DNA of 64,000 nucleotides from Prochlorococcus sp. AG-363-B11 (GCA_003278425.1 QCFE01000001.1:82420-146419); one strand, 5' to 3'. Shown: positions 31,486 to 41,917, counted from the stretch's first letter. A program made the numbers and translations. The notes: a model not told the origin generated them from the letters alone.

Positions 31486-32814
31486 ATGGGAAAAACCCCA
31501 GCCTCTATGACAGCTCTTCCACCATTAAAAAAAATTCTTGTAGTCGGAGGTGGAGGACGTGAGAATGCTTTAGCTTGGTCCTTTACAAAGTTTCAAGAAG
31601 TTGAAGAAGTCTATGTTGCGCCAGGCAATGGAGGGACTCAAGAACAACAATCATGCCATCGCCTTAATATCGAAGAGTCCAACAAAGAAGAAATCATACA
31701 AGCCTGTAAATCTCTCAAAATTGACTTAGTAATTGTTGGTGGTGAAAAGCCTCTTGCATCAGGATTAGCGGATCAATTACGAGAAGCCGGATTAATAGTT
31801 TTTGGTCCTGGGAAAAAGGGTGCTCAATTGGAAGCAAGTAAAACTTGGTCAAAAGAATTAATGAATGAAGCCAAGATCCCTACAGCTAAATTCTGGAAAG
31901 CTAGTAATAACAAGGAAGCACAGGATCTACTTTTTGAGATAGACAAACCATTAGTCGTCAAAGCTGATGGACTAGCTTCTGGCAAAGGCGTAACAGTATG
32001 TACTTCTATACAAGAAACCAAGGCAGCTATAAAAGAAGCTTTTGAGGGGAAATTTGGAGAAGCAGGAGCAAAATTAGTCCTTGAAGAATGCCTTCAAGGT
32101 CCAGAGGTATCAGTTTTCGCAATAACTGATGGAGAACGACTCGAAATTCTTCCTTCAGCACAAGATCACAAAAGACTTTTAGAAGATGACAAAGGGCCAA
32201 ATACAGGAGGAATGGGAGCATATGCTCCAACACTAATGTTAAACAAAGAAGATCTTGAAAAAATCAAAAAAAACATACTACTCCCTACTTTAGATACACT
32301 TAAAAAAAGAAAAATCAACTATAGGGGAGTTATCTACGCAGGACTAATATTAACTAAAGATGGTCCTAAAGTTATAGAATTCAATTGTCGTTTTGGAGAC
32401 CCAGAATGCCAGGCATTAATGCCATTGATGCCCTCAAATTTTGCTAAATGTCTTCAAGCTGCTGCACTTGGATGTCTCAACAAGGTACAAAAATTAGAGA
32501 CAAGTCCATTGAAAAGTGCATGTGTTGTTGCAACAGCATATGGTTATCCAGAAAACCCCAGGAAAGGAGATTTAGTTTCAATTAAATTAAAGAATTCGCA
32601 AGAGAGTCAAATTCAATTGTTCCATTCAGGTACTAAGATTGACCAAGATGGCAAGCTACTTACATCTGGTGGAAGAGTCCTATCAATTGTTTCTCAAGGA
32701 GATACGTACAATGAAGCTTTTGAAATTGCATATAAAGCAATCAAAAAAATTGATTTTTCTGGGATCAAATACCGAAAAGATATTGGCTACCAAGTCAGAG
32801 GAAAAGGCAACTAA
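31486..32814 (+). CDS. purD: Phosphoribosylamine-glycine ligase
   Basis: PurD adds glycine to phosphoribosylamine in purine synthesis. The ATP-grasp fold shows KILVVGGGGRENALAW at the N-terminus, PLVVKADGLASGKGV, EECLQGPEVSVFAI, NTGGMGAYAP, and VIEFNCRFGDPECQ. 442 aa. ATG 31486 or 31507 (MTALPPLKK) are both possible starts. nblS follows 6 bp after the stop on the same strand, so they are probably one transcript. Confidence 0.96.
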   Translation: MGKTPASMTALPPLKKILVVGGGGRENALAWSFTKFQEVEEVYVAPGNGGTQEQQSCHRLNIEESNKEEIIQACKSLKIDLVIVGGEKPLASGLADQLREAGLIVFGPGKKGAQLEASKTWSKELMNEAKIPTAKFWKASNNKEAQDLLFEIDKPLVVKADGLASGKGVTVCTSIQETKAAIKEAFEGKFGEAGAKLVLEECLQGPEVSVFAITDGERLEILPSAQDHKRLLEDDKGPNTGGMGAYAPTLMLNKEDLEKIKKNILLPTLDTLKKRKINYRGVIYAGLILTKDGPKVIEFNCRFGDPECQALMPLMPSNFAKCLQAAALGCLNKVQKLETSPLKSACVVATAYGYPENPRKGDLVSIKLKNSQESQIQLFHSGTKIDQDGKLLTSGGRVLSIVSQGDTYNEAFEIAYKAIKKIDFSGIKYRKDIGYQVRGKGN

Positions 32815-32820
32815 TTATTA

Positions 32821-34890
32821 ATGTCAATTAAGAATTTGGAAACACATGATCAAGCTATTTCAGCAGAACTGCTTAAAGGTGTGAAAGAGCAAAGTAATAA
32901 AAAGAATCTTATTTCTCAATGGTGGGATGAGTTTAGTTTAAGAGCAAAGTTACTTGCAATTGCAACCTTAGTGGTCAGTTTATTAATGACTGGTATTACT
33001 TTTTTTGCATTAAGCAGTATTCAAAAAGATGCAGGAATGAATGATACTAGGTACGCAAGAGATCTTGGCTTACTTCTTTCTGGGAATGTCACGGAACTAG
33101 TGGCTAAAGATCAAGAAAGAGAGCTTTTCAATGTCGCTGAAAAATTCTGGCGATCAAGCAGAAATATAAGATATATATTCTTTACAGATCCAGATGGGGT
33201 TGTCAAATTAGGAATCCCAATAAGTGCAACTCCTAGTGATGCAGAAAGTGAATTACAATTAAGAAGAAAACTTAAACTTCCACAAGAGTTAAAAAAACGT
33301 CCTCAATTTCCATTAGTAAGGCAGCATCTAACCCCTCAAGGCCAAGTCACAGATGTCTTTGTTGCTCTTCTTTTCAAAGGTGAATATGTAGGAAACCTTG
33401 CTTTAGGAGTCACACCTAACAAGACGGCCTTAGAAAGTGCTGCCTTAACTAGAGAAATAACAATAGCCGTTTTTATATCTATCTGGATACTTGTAATTAT
33501 TGGGGCTGTTTTTAATGCTCTGACTATTACGAGACCAATTAGAGAACTTGTTAGTGGCGTAAGAGAAATAGCAAAGGGAAACTTTAAATCGAGAGTTACT
33601 CTACCTATGAGTGGAGAGTTAGGAGAACTACTGAATGGTTTTAATAATATGGCATCTCAACTTGAGAATTATGATGCAGCAAATATTGAGGAGCTTAAAG
33701 CTGCACAGGTAAAGCAACAATCTCTAATAGCTACTATGGCTGATGGGGCTATCCTTCTAGATGAGAAAGGTAAAATTGTACTAGTTAATCCTACCGCCAG
33801 AAGATTATTTCGCTGGGAGGGTCGTAATTTAGAGTCTCAAAATTTAATTGATGAGTTACCAGAACTAATAGCAAATGATCTTCATCCTCATATAACATCT
33901 TTACTAAATAATTTTTGTGAGGCTGACGAGTTAAGGTGTTCTACTGGAGAACCAGCCAGAACCCTTCGAATAGTTTTGCAATCAGTAAGAGATTCAAGTG
34001 GTTCAATTCTTAAAGGAATAGCTATAACTGTTCAAGATTTAACAAGAGAAGTAGAACTAAATGCAGCACAAAGACTTTTTATAAGCAATGTTTCCCATGA
34101 ACTACGGACACCATTATTTAATATTAAAAGTTATGTTGAGACTTTATATGACCTTGACGACAAGCTTGAGCACAAAGAAAAGATGGAATTCCTAGAGGTT
34201 GCCAATTCAGAGACAGATAGACTTACTCGATTAGTTAATGATGTACTAGATTTATCGAAAATTGAAACTTCCTCAAATGTTAAATTTGAAGAAATAGATA
34301 TCAAACCTGCAATAGAGCAAACATTAAGGAATTACATGTTAAATGCAGATGAAAAGAAGGTTGAAATTATTCAAGAATTGGAAGAAAACATGCAATTGAT
34401 ACTTGGCAATTGGGATCTCATCTTGCAAGTTTTAGATAACTTAGTAGGCAATGCTCTTAAATTTAATAAGAATAATGGGAAAATTATTTTAAAAGCTTAT
34501 ACATGGCCAGATACATGTATCAATTCCACTTCAAAAGATTCTAATAATGCACCTACTTGCGATATTATTTCACCATTACCAAGAATAAGGGTAGAAGTTA
34601 GTGATACAGGTTGTGGCATATCTGAAGAAGGTCAAGCAAGAATATTTGAAAGGTTCTACAGAGTAGAGAATGCCGTTCATACAGAAGTTGGGACTGGTCT
34701 TGGTCTATCAATTGTTAGAGAGATAGTTGAAAAGCATGGGAGCAAAATTAGGATGGTTAGCGCTCCTGGGATTGGTACAACATTTTGGTTTGACTTACCA
34801 TTGGCCAAAAATGATGCAGATGAATTATTACTTGAATCCGAAAGGAAGCGGAGACAATGGGAGAAAAGTTTAGAAAAAGAATTAACTTAA
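32821..34890 (+). CDS. nblS: Sensor histidine kinase, NblS/Hik33 (DspA) type
   Basis: A membrane sensor kinase central to high-light and stress responses in cyanobacteria, where it controls hli and photosystem genes. Layout: first membrane helix about residues 44-65, extracytoplasmic part about 66-210, second helix about 215-235, HAMP domain (ALTITRPIRELVSGVREIAKGN), PAS domain about 295-400, HisKA with the phosphorylated His at residue 426 (NVSHELRTP), and HATPase with DNLVGNALKFNKN, DTGCGIS and GTGLGLSIV. It follows purD by 6 bp. Presence near purD is usual in cyanobacteria. Confidence 0.93.
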   Translation: MSIKNLETHDQAISAELLKGVKEQSNKKNLISQWWDEFSLRAKLLAIATLVVSLLMTGITFFALSSIQKDAGMNDTRYARDLGLLLSGNVTELVAKDQERELFNVAEKFWRSSRNIRYIFFTDPDGVVKLGIPISATPSDAESELQLRRKLKLPQELKKRPQFPLVRQHLTPQGQVTDVFVALLFKGEYVGNLALGVTPNKTALESAALTREITIAVFISIWILVIIGAVFNALTITRPIRELVSGVREIAKGNFKSRVTLPMSGELGELLNGFNNMASQLENYDAANIEELKAAQVKQQSLIATMADGAILLDEKGKIVLVNPTARRLFRWEGRNLESQNLIDELPELIANDLHPHITSLLNNFCEADELRCSTGEPARTLRIVLQSVRDSSGSILKGIAITVQDLTREVELNAAQRLFISNVSHELRTPLFNIKSYVETLYDLDDKLEHKEKMEFLEVANSETDRLTRLVNDVLDLSKIETSSNVKFEEIDIKPAIEQTLRNYMLNADEKKVEIIQELEENMQLILGNWDLILQVLDNLVGNALKFNKNNGKIILKAYTWPDTCINSTSKDSNNAPTCDIISPLPRIRVEVSDTGCGISEEGQARIFERFYRVENAVHTEVGTGLGLSIVREIVEKHGSKIRMVSAPGIGTTFWFDLPLAKNDADELLLESERKRRQWEKSLEKELT

Positions 34891-34917
34891 AATAATAATC
34901 ACGCTTACTATCAATAT

Positions 34918-36438
34918 CTACGGTTTTTTAAATACTCCAGGGATATTATCATCAGAAGAGATACGATGCGGAGCACCACTAAAGATCTGCTCAAAATTAG
35001 TAAAAGAATCTTTAATTTCAGGACCTTCACTGGTAATTATAAATTCTCTAATGCGCTTATCGTGCCATGATCCTCTCATCTTAAAAACATTTACAGCTCT
35101 AGCCATCTCACCTCTAATCTCTACATATTGGAGCAATAATATTGTATCTGTAATGGTTGAGATGTGTGAGTCTGTAATCGAATGACTACCCATAAACTCT
35201 TCAGCAGTATTAGTAAAAAATCCTGCTATCTCTTCTTGTTTTGCATAACCAGTCACACCAATAACGAATTGTCTAAATGCATTCAGGCTTACACCACGAG
35301 CCAATGCCGAAAGAGAATCTATTGCCATTCTTGATGGCTTGAATTCAGTTATTTGTGTTTTAATAATTTGTAAGTGATCCTCTAGTCCTGTTGATTCTGG
35401 ATATGCACAAATAATTTTTAACAAGCCATCACTTTCCATTTTCTCAAAGTCAATTCCCCAGCTTGTAGCATTTCTGAGTAGTTGAGCTCTTGATTCTTCA
35501 TAGGCAAAAAGGATAGCTTTTTCATTATTAGAATATGCATCCTCTATGAATTTAGAAACAAGCATCGTCTTTCCTGTCCCAGTAGCACCTGTTGCAAGAA
35601 TTATAGAATCCTGGAAATAACCTCCCCCACACATTTCATCAAGGTCAGGCACTCCAGAACTTATTCGAATGTTCGATGACCGCTGAGTTAGGCGCATTGC
35701 ACCTAATGGGAAAACACTGATCCCTTGCGTACCCATAGTAAAAGGAAATTCTCCTTTCATATGTGTAGTTCCACGTAGCTTTAAAACCTCTACAGTTCTT
35801 CTTCTCTTTTCAGATTCAAGGACATTTCGCAAAATCACAACATTATCTGAAACAAACTCTTCAACCCCATACCTAGCTATTGGCCCATACTCATCTACTC
35901 TCTCGCTTGTCATAACAGTAGTAACACCTATTTCTTTAAGCCTTGCAATCAAGCGAAAAATTTCTCTTCTTACAACATACACCGCATCATATTGCTGAAA
36001 TACTGCTGTCATTGAATCTATTGCTACCCGCTTTGCTTTGTATTTATTTATTGCATAACTAATGCGTTCAATTAATCCAGATAAGTCAAAATTCCCTGCA
36101 ACATCCTGGCCATCAGGGTCAGGAGAGGCATCAAGAATAAACAATTTATCTTGATCAATTAATTCTTGAAGATCCCATCCAAAGCTTGCCGCATTTCTAA
36201 TTATGTCTAATGGGGACTCTTCAAAGGTTACAAAGATCCCAGGTTCATCAAAATGGCAAATCCCATGATGTAAATACTGAAGAGAAAAAACAGTTTTCCC
36301 TGTTCCAGAAGTACCACTAAACAATGTACTTCTTGCAGTTGGCAATCCTCCTTGGCAAACATCATCAAAACCTTCTATACCAGTTGGTAATTTTTGAACC
36401 TGCATCTTTGGAATAGGGAAAATGCTAGAGGAATGCAT
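34918..36438 (-). CDS. kaiC: Circadian clock ATPase/kinase KaiC
   Basis: KaiC is a hexamer of two RecA-like domains. CI has the Walker A SGTSGTGKTV and CII has ATGATGTGKT. The CII autophosphorylation pair Ser-Thr is in ITDSHISTITDTI (residues 427-428 counted from 36438; S431/T432 in Synechococcus). The C-terminal tail after SGAPHRIS is about nine residues shorter than in Synechococcus elongatus, where that tail binds KaiA; no kaiA is in this window. ATG 36405 (MQVQKLPTGIEGF) may be the true start rather than 36438. kaiB is just upstream. Confidence 0.93.
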   Translation of the reverse strand: MHSSSIFPIPKMQVQKLPTGIEGFDDVCQGGLPTARSTLFSGTSGTGKTVFSLQYLHHGICHFDEPGIFVTFEESPLDIIRNAASFGWDLQELIDQDKLFILDASPDPDGQDVAGNFDLSGLIERISYAINKYKAKRVAIDSMTAVFQQYDAVYVVRREIFRLIARLKEIGVTTVMTSERVDEYGPIARYGVEEFVSDNVVILRNVLESEKRRRTVEVLKLRGTTHMKGEFPFTMGTQGISVFPLGAMRLTQRSSNIRISSGVPDLDEMCGGGYFQDSIILATGATGTGKTMLVSKFIEDAYSNNEKAILFAYEESRAQLLRNATSWGIDFEKMESDGLLKIICAYPESTGLEDHLQIIKTQITEFKPSRMAIDSLSALARGVSLNAFRQFVIGVTGYAKQEEIAGFFTNTAEEFMGSHSITDSHISTITDTILLLQYVEIRGEMARAVNVFKMRGSWHDKRIREFIITSEGPEIKDSFTNFEQIFSGAPHRISSDDNIPGVFKKP

Positions 36439-36505
36439 AAATCATCATTTCAGAATTAAAATTTAGGTACAAATTGAACGTTGGTCTTTACTTTTAAAGT
36501 GATAT

Positions 36506-36853
36506 TTAAGATTTGCCCTCATTTGTCAACTCGTTATCAACTTCTAAAAAGAAATCATTTTCAGATAATTCTTCAAAAAGCAAATCCAATCCAATCAAAA
36601 CCTTTTCTCGATCTGACAAATCTCCAATTATTCTCCTGACTGGAGGAGGAAGAATTTTAGCTAATGTTGGAGTAGCAAGTATTTTGTCTTCTTCAGCTAG
36701 CTGCGGGCTCTTTAGAACATCAATGACTTTTAAAGCATAAACACCCTTAAAATCTGTTTTAAGAATTTCTCTGAGAGTATTCAGCGCTCTCATAGAGTTT
36801 GGAGTGTTTCCAGCGACATATAACTTGAGGATGTATGTTTTGCGTGGGGACAT
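36506..36853 (-). CDS. kaiB: Circadian clock protein KaiB
   Basis: KaiB is the small thioredoxin-like fold-switching protein that binds KaiC. Family motifs are [22 protein letters not shown] and [24 protein letters not shown]. 115 aa, with a slightly longer acidic C-terminus ([17 protein letters not shown]) than the 102-aa Synechococcus protein. It is 67-100 bp upstream of kaiC, the usual kaiBC order. In other cyanobacteria kaiA lies in front of kaiB; here the next gene is the divergent rplU. Confidence 0.95.
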   Translation of the reverse strand: MSPRKTYILKLYVAGNTPNSMRALNTLREILKTDFKGVYALKVIDVLKSPQLAEEDKILATPTLAKILPPPVRRIIGDLSDREKVLIGLDLLFEELSENDFFLEVDNELTNEGKS

Positions 36854-36969
36854 TTCTCAAACTCCTTAAAAAGAAAGTGATTTACATATATAAATCTTGA
36901 CGGAATCAACCTCTAAGCGTGAAGATATAATCTTGTCTTTCGATTGTGTTGCAGGCTTAATCGGAAACG

Positions 36970-37000
36970 TTGAGGAATCCAACTTTTATTCCTCCGCTAC
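36970..37000 (+). promoter_or_regulatory. Hairpin in the rplU leader
   Basis: A 7-bp inverted repeat (GAGGAAT at 36972-36978, ATTCCTC at 36988-36994, 9-nt loop) lies about 35 bp before the rplU start. It could be part of an L21 autoregulatory leader, but this is only inferred from position. Confidence 0.3.
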
Positions 37001-37026
37001 CGAGCCTGTTCACGTCCTTTGATTCC

Positions 37027-37455
37027 ATGACCCCAAAGAAGAAAACAGCTACAAAAGCTACTTCAACTGTAGGCAACTATGCAATTGTTGAAGCATCTGG
37101 CACTCAAATCTGGCTAGAAGCCAATCGCTACTATGATTTGGATCGAATCCATGCAGAGGTCGATGAAGCAGTTACTCTTGAAAAAGTTCTCTTAATAAAT
37201 GATGAGAAAGGGCTATCAATAGGAAAGCCTTATATCAAAGGTGCAAGTATTGAGCTCAAGGTAATGGCTCATAAACGAGGTCCAAAGATAATCGTTTACA
37301 AGATGCGTCCTAAGAAAAAAACACGTACAAAGAACGGTCATAGGCAAGAACTTACAAGGGTAATGGTTACAGCTATAAATAAAGATATAAAAACAAAGCC
37401 TAAAGGGAGCAATGTAGAATCAAAAACTAGTAAGATAGACAAAGATTCTAATTAA
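37027..37455 (+). CDS. rplU: 50S ribosomal protein L21 with C-terminal extension
   Basis: L21 binds 23S rRNA in the large subunit. From ATG 37027 (MTPKKKTATKA) the L21 core is NYAIVEASGTQIWLEANRYYDL to VYKMRPKKKTRTKNGHRQELTRV. A Lys-rich tail of about 25 residues follows (KPKGSNVESKTSKIDKDSN), making 142 aa against about 103 in E. coli. The frame is open 19 codons further upstream, but those residues do not fit L21. rpmA follows 41 bp later. Confidence 0.94.
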   Translation: MTPKKKTATKATSTVGNYAIVEASGTQIWLEANRYYDLDRIHAEVDEAVTLEKVLLINDEKGLSIGKPYIKGASIELKVMAHKRGPKIIVYKMRPKKKTRTKNGHRQELTRVMVTAINKDIKTKPKGSNVESKTSKIDKDSN

Positions 37456-37496
37456 ATTTCCTTGCAAATTTATTTCTATTAACTTTCTAATTTTCA

Positions 37497-37763
37497 ATGG
37501 CACATAAAAAAGGCACTGGCTCTACTAGAAACGGTAGGGATTCAAACTCAAAAAGACTTGGAGTAAAGGCCTATGGAGGTGAAAAAGTTCACGCTGGATC
37601 TATTCTTATAAGGCAACGTGGAACATCTATTTTGCCAGGAATTAATGTAGGGAAAGGAAAGGATGACACCTTATTTGCCCTTGTTGATGGGGTAGTAAAA
37701 TTTGAGACTATTAAGCGCAGTCTCAAAACACGTAAGCGCATTAACATTGCAGCGCAAAACTAA
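37497..37763 (+). CDS. rpmA: 50S ribosomal protein L27
   Basis: L27 sits near the peptidyl-transferase centre. The 88-aa protein starts [24 protein letters not shown], and the core has [17 protein letters not shown] and [16 protein letters not shown]. The N-terminus begins at Ala-2 with no Firmicutes-type cleavable extension. Operon with rplU. Confidence 0.97.
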   Translation: MAHKKGTGSTRNGRDSNSKRLGVKAYGGEKVHAGSILIRQRGTSILPGINVGKGKDDTLFALVDGVVKFETIKRSLKTRKRINIAAQN

Positions 37764-37769
37764 ATCCAC

Positions 37770-38522
37770 TTAACTCCTCTCTATTAAATTTGAAGGTTTA
37801 TAAGAACGTGCCGTTATTAAAAAAGGATGAAAAATTTCAATAAAATTGCTTTGTAGCGTTAAAAAGAAATTTTCTATCATTTCTTTATTATCAAAATGAA
37901 ATGGGTATTCTCCCTTATTACCCTTAAAAAAATACCAGTTTAATAAAGCTACAGAATTCTTTGACAGCCTTTTATGAAATAGCATCAAATGTTCCGCAGG
38001 GTTAGGTAAATGCTCTAAAACATCAAAGCAAATAATCGTATCGAACTGAACATTTCCTGTGCTAACTAAATCTCTATGCACACTTATCAACTCACTAACT
38101 CCTAATTTATTTGCTCTTTCAAGTAAGAATTCTCTATTTTGCGGGTTTAGATCAACAAAATATACATGATCAACTTGATCCATCCCTGCAGCCGCAAGAG
38201 CATGTGTACCTATCCCTCCTCCAAAATCTAGAACATTCCCATGAGCAAACATTTGCAAAAGGCGGATTGTATCAGCTATGTATTGAGAGCTTCCTAAATG
38301 CCAAGATGCGAGATCAAAAAGATGCCCACTACTAATTTCATTTTCATAAAAAGCTGTTATATCCTTTTCTTTAAAAGACCCTGGATGCAACCTAGACATA
38401 TCTTCTTGCCCCTTTGAAAGCTTCTCTTCTAGTTTTTTTTGATTCAGATTAAGATATTGAGCCAAATGTTCCTTAAGATCAAAACCTGATTCAAAAAAAT
38501 CTTCTATCTCTAAGTTCTTCAT
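37770..38522 (-). CDS. Class I SAM-dependent methyltransferase, substrate unknown
   Basis: The 250-aa protein has the SAM-binding motif I NVLDFGGGIGTHAL, an acidic motif II (VYFVDLNPQN) and the post-I strand FDTIICFDVLEHLPNP. The N-terminal 90 residues are helical (ESGFDLKEHLAQYLNLNQKKLEEKLSKG) and are not recognised. Substrate cannot be inferred. It converges with rpmA, with 6 bp between the stops. Confidence 0.82.
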   Translation of the reverse strand: MKNLEIEDFFESGFDLKEHLAQYLNLNQKKLEEKLSKGQEDMSRLHPGSFKEKDITAFYENEISSGHLFDLASWHLGSSQYIADTIRLLQMFAHGNVLDFGGGIGTHALAAAGMDQVDHVYFVDLNPQNREFLLERANKLGVSELISVHRDLVSTGNVQFDTIICFDVLEHLPNPAEHLMLFHKRLSKNSVALLNWYFFKGNKGEYPFHFDNKEMIENFFLTLQSNFIEIFHPFLITARSYKPSNLIERS

Positions 38523-38635
38523 GCTTAGTTATGCTTAGGTATCTTTCCTTGATTAACCTATCTCTTTTCTATTAAATAAATCTAAAAATAAATATAAAAC
38601 TGAGGTCATCAAAGAAACTCTATTTAAACATTATT

Positions 38636-39562
38636 ATGATTGGATTCTTAGTTATTGACAAACCATTTGGTCTAACTTCCCATGATTGCGTAAACAGACT
38701 GAGAAAAATATATGGAATTAAGCGAATAGGTCATGGAGGGACTCTTGACCCTGCAGTAACAGGAGTTCTTCCCATTGCTATAGGTAAAGCAACTAGGTTC
38801 CTTTCATTACTACCATCTACAAAAAAATATGAAGGCACAATTCAACTTGGCCTAAGAACTGCCACTGACGACCTTGAAGGAGAAATAATTTCAGAAGAGG
38901 AATGGCCCCAATTGGAAAGAAAATCTATTTGCAATTACCTAAATGAATTCAAAGGCACTATTAAACAATGTCCTCCAAAGTTCTCTAGCGTTCATATAGA
39001 TGGTGAAAGAGCTTATAAAAAAGCGCGCCAAGGAGATATTTTCGACTTACCACCTAAGCAAATAACTATTCATGACATAAAGCTTTTAAGGTGGGACGAG
39101 GCTTCAGGAGAAATAGATCTCAAAGTTCATTGTTCTTCTGGAACATATATAAGAGCTCTAGCAAGAGATATCGGGGATCGAATTGGTTGTGGCGGCTCTT
39201 TAGCAAAGCTTAGGAGAACAGAAGCTCTAGGTTTTAACATTGATCAAGTAATACCTCTACCAGCATTTGAAGAATCCATTAAACCAGAAAGACCCGAACT
39301 TATTCCTCCTTTAGAAGTACTTACTCATTTACCCTCAATAAAACTCTCTAAAGAAGAAGAATCATTTTGGTGTAAAGGGCAATCATTAGAAACTAGTTTA
39401 GATAGGTTCAACCTCAGATTAAGCTCAATTAAAAACAAGAAAGATATTAGTGAGCAAAATATTTTAGTTCTTGATTACGAAAGCAAACTGATTGGATTAG
39501 CTAAATGGAATTCTGAGCTTCTAAAGTTACAGCCTAAAATTGTTTTAAATGCTGCAGGCTAA
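38636..39562 (+). CDS. truB: tRNA pseudouridine-55 synthase
   Basis: TruB isomerises U55 to pseudouridine in the T loop of tRNAs. The catalytic Asp38 is in GHGGTLDPAVTGVLPIAIG, with KKYEGTIQLG and the CSSGTYIRALARDIG motif. 308 aa. The C-terminal part (residues about 210-308) contains a region of weaker conservation, as in other cyanobacterial TruB proteins. ATG 38636. Confidence 0.95.
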   Translation: MIGFLVIDKPFGLTSHDCVNRLRKIYGIKRIGHGGTLDPAVTGVLPIAIGKATRFLSLLPSTKKYEGTIQLGLRTATDDLEGEIISEEEWPQLERKSICNYLNEFKGTIKQCPPKFSSVHIDGERAYKKARQGDIFDLPPKQITIHDIKLLRWDEASGEIDLKVHCSSGTYIRALARDIGDRIGCGGSLAKLRRTEALGFNIDQVIPLPAFEESIKPERPELIPPLEVLTHLPSIKLSKEEESFWCKGQSLETSLDRFNLRLSSIKNKKDISEQNILVLDYESKLIGLAKWNSELLKLQPKIVLNAAG

Positions 39563-39587
39563 TAATTAAAAATAAGTTCTAATTTTC

Positions 39588-40850
39588 TCAAAAAGTAGTA
39601 ATTTGAATACCTGTATAAAAATGGCGGAGAATCCTTCTGAAACTTGCCCCTTGTTCAGCCATGGTTTTAGCCCCCCACTGACTAAGACCTACACCATGTC
39701 CAGCTCCTGAACCTTTTACCAATAGAAAGTTATTATCTTGTATTCTTGGAGGTCGATCATTAAAGACAAGAACTCTATTTGGTTGTATTAGAAACTCTTT
39801 ATCGACCCAATTAACATTTTGTCCATAAATATATGATTCATTCTTCTCAACAATACTATTATCAACTTCAGGTATAATCTCAAAGCTAACTAAAGTACTT
39901 TTTAAATTAAAAAGATTTCTGATCTCTTTTCCAGTCAGAGTTTGTACTCCTTTTGGACCATAAATTTTTGCGATTTTAATTCTATCAGTATTTGTTTTTT
40001 CCTGGATTCGAATAGCATTAAATCCGCCTATTTTTTTAAAAATCTCAGAAAGTTTTTTCTGTTCAATTCTCTTTTCCCATTTATAAGAAGGGTTCTGCTG
40101 ATCATAATCAAGAACACTTTTTAAATAAGGTCTATATTTACCCCAAACTTCAATACTAGATTCAGTTTGTCCACCAGAACTACTATGAAAGACTGCATCA
40201 ATTAAACGTCCATTATGAAGCATAACGATTGACCTTGTACTATTAACAGCTTGAATTGTTCTAGCTGTCTCAGCTTCTACGCCTAGATACACCTGGCTTG
40301 AGACAGTTGAATCCAGATCATATTCAGACTTTTTCTTTAACTGATGCAATGCGTATGTTCTGGAAGCTACTGCCTGGGCCTTTAACGCCTCTATAGGCCA
40401 ATCTTTTGGCATTTCACTACCCACAACACTTTTTAAATATTTCTCTATTTTCAAATAGTTAATCACATAGATACTGTTGTTTTTATCAACAAGTCTCAAT
40501 TCACCTGCGAATCTTCGCTTCCCTAACCATGTGCCTCGAGGGTCTCTAGTCCAAATTCTTATTTGTGCATTTTTGGAAGGGTAACGCCACTGAGACGAGT
40601 TTCCATTAATTGAATACCTCAACTGCCCATTCTCAAGATTAATATTGAAAGATTTTATGGTTTTCCCAGTGGGCGCAATTCCCCTAACAATAAGAGGTCT
40701 CGAGTTATCAGCCTTAAATTGAAGTTCCTTACCTTGAAAAACTAAGACACGGATTTTTGGCTCAACCGCAGCAAAACTTTCAACTCTTACAACAATAAAA
40801 ATACAAGAGATTGACGAAATAAATGGCAATAAAAACTTCTTCAAAAACAA
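39588..40850 (-). CDS. SpoIID/LytB-domain protein
   Basis: The 420-aa exported protein has an N-terminal signal-like stretch (FLLPFISSISCIFIVVRV). A SpoIID domain follows from about residue 130 (YLKSVVGSEMPKDWPIEALKAQAVASRTYAL) to a glycine-rich motif (VKGSGAGHGVGLSQWGAKTMAEQGASFRRIL). SpoIID proteins are lytic transglycosylase-like enzymes acting on glycan strands, and cyanobacterial members probably act on the cell wall. The catalytic Glu is likely in GSEMP. Convergent with truB. Confidence 0.88.
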   Translation of the reverse strand: MFLKKFLLPFISSISCIFIVVRVESFAAVEPKIRVLVFQGKELQFKADNSRPLIVRGIAPTGKTIKSFNINLENGQLRYSINGNSSQWRYPSKNAQIRIWTRDPRGTWLGKRRFAGELRLVDKNNSIYVINYLKIEKYLKSVVGSEMPKDWPIEALKAQAVASRTYALHQLKKKSEYDLDSTVSSQVYLGVEAETARTIQAVNSTRSIVMLHNGRLIDAVFHSSSGGQTESSIEVWGKYRPYLKSVLDYDQQNPSYKWEKRIEQKKLSEIFKKIGGFNAIRIQEKTNTDRIKIAKIYGPKGVQTLTGKEIRNLFNLKSTLVSFEIIPEVDNSIVEKNESYIYGQNVNWVDKEFLIQPNRVLVFNDRPPRIQDNNFLLVKGSGAGHGVGLSQWGAKTMAEQGASFRRILRHFYTGIQITTF

Positions 40851-40954
40851 TCATCTTAATTTCCTAATTAAGAATCTAATTTCACTTGAAGACAGTTTCC
40901 AAAAAAGTCATCAGAATCAATAATATGCAGATATTTATTTAAAAGTCCAAACCT

Positions 40955-41917
40955 TTGCAGATAACATTTCTAGGAACAAGTTCAGGTGTACCAACCAGAG
41001 GCCGTAATGTCTCTGCAGTGGCCTTAAGGCTTCCGCAACGTTCAGAGTTATGGTTGTTTGACTGCGGAGAAGGAACACAGCACCAGTTCCTAAGAAGCGA
41101 ACTACGAACCTCTCAGCTTAGAAGGATTTTTATCACTCATATGCATGGTGATCATGTTTATGGCTTACCAGGTCTCTTAGCCAGCTTAGGTCTAGCAGGG
41201 AATAGTGCAGGAATAGATCTATATGGGCCTAATCCTCTAAAAGACTTTCTAAATGGAATATTACAGACAACCTCAAGTAGAGTTTCATACCCCTTTAAGA
41301 TCAATTCTGTAGAAAGGCTTGCACACGAAAACAAAATAATTTTTGAAGATAAAGAATTTGTTGTTAGATCAAGCCCTTTAATTCATCGAATCCCAGCATT
41401 TGCCTATCGAGTTGACGAAAAAGCAAGGCCAGGACGTTTTAATATTGAAAAAGCAAAAGCTTTAGATATACCTCCAGGTCCTATTTATGCTCAGTTGCAA
41501 AAAGGCGAGACAGTTAAATTAAAAGATGGAAGAGTTTTTGATGGTAATGATTTTTGTGGCCCCAAAAGACCAGGTGCAAGCTTTGTTTACTGCACAGATA
41601 CAGTTTTCTCAGAATCAGCTATCAAACTTGCAAACGGTGCAGACTTATTAATTCATGAAGCAACTTTTGCTCATGAAGATTCTAAATTGGCCTATCAAAG
41701 GCAACATTCGACATCTACCATGGCCGCTCAAGTAGCTATTGAAGCCAATGTTAAGCAGCTTATTCTCACGCATCTAAGCCCTAGATATGCACCAGGAAAC
41801 CGTCTCTCAGCACACAATCTCTTATCCGAAGCAAAGGCCATTTTCCCTAACACCTTGCTAGCAAAGGATTTCCTACAAATTGATATACAAAAGCCTGCAA
41901 CAGTTCGTGATACCTGA
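40955..41917 (+). CDS. rnz: Ribonuclease Z
   Basis: RNase Z cleaves the 3' trailers of tRNA precursors that lack encoded CCA, as do the two tRNAs here. The MBL motif [46 protein letters not shown], and [11 protein letters not shown] with the late His (LTHLSPRY) are intact. 320 aa. The start is TTG at 40955 (reads [11 protein letters not shown]). Confidence 0.95.
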   Translation: MQITFLGTSSGVPTRGRNVSAVALRLPQRSELWLFDCGEGTQHQFLRSELRTSQLRRIFITHMHGDHVYGLPGLLASLGLAGNSAGIDLYGPNPLKDFLNGILQTTSSRVSYPFKINSVERLAHENKIIFEDKEFVVRSSPLIHRIPAFAYRVDEKARPGRFNIEKAKALDIPPGPIYAQLQKGETVKLKDGRVFDGNDFCGPKRPGASFVYCTDTVFSESAIKLANGADLLIHEATFAHEDSKLAYQRQHSTSTMAAQVAIEANVKQLILTHLSPRYAPGNRLSAHNLLSEAKAIFPNTLLAKDFLQIDIQKPATVRDT

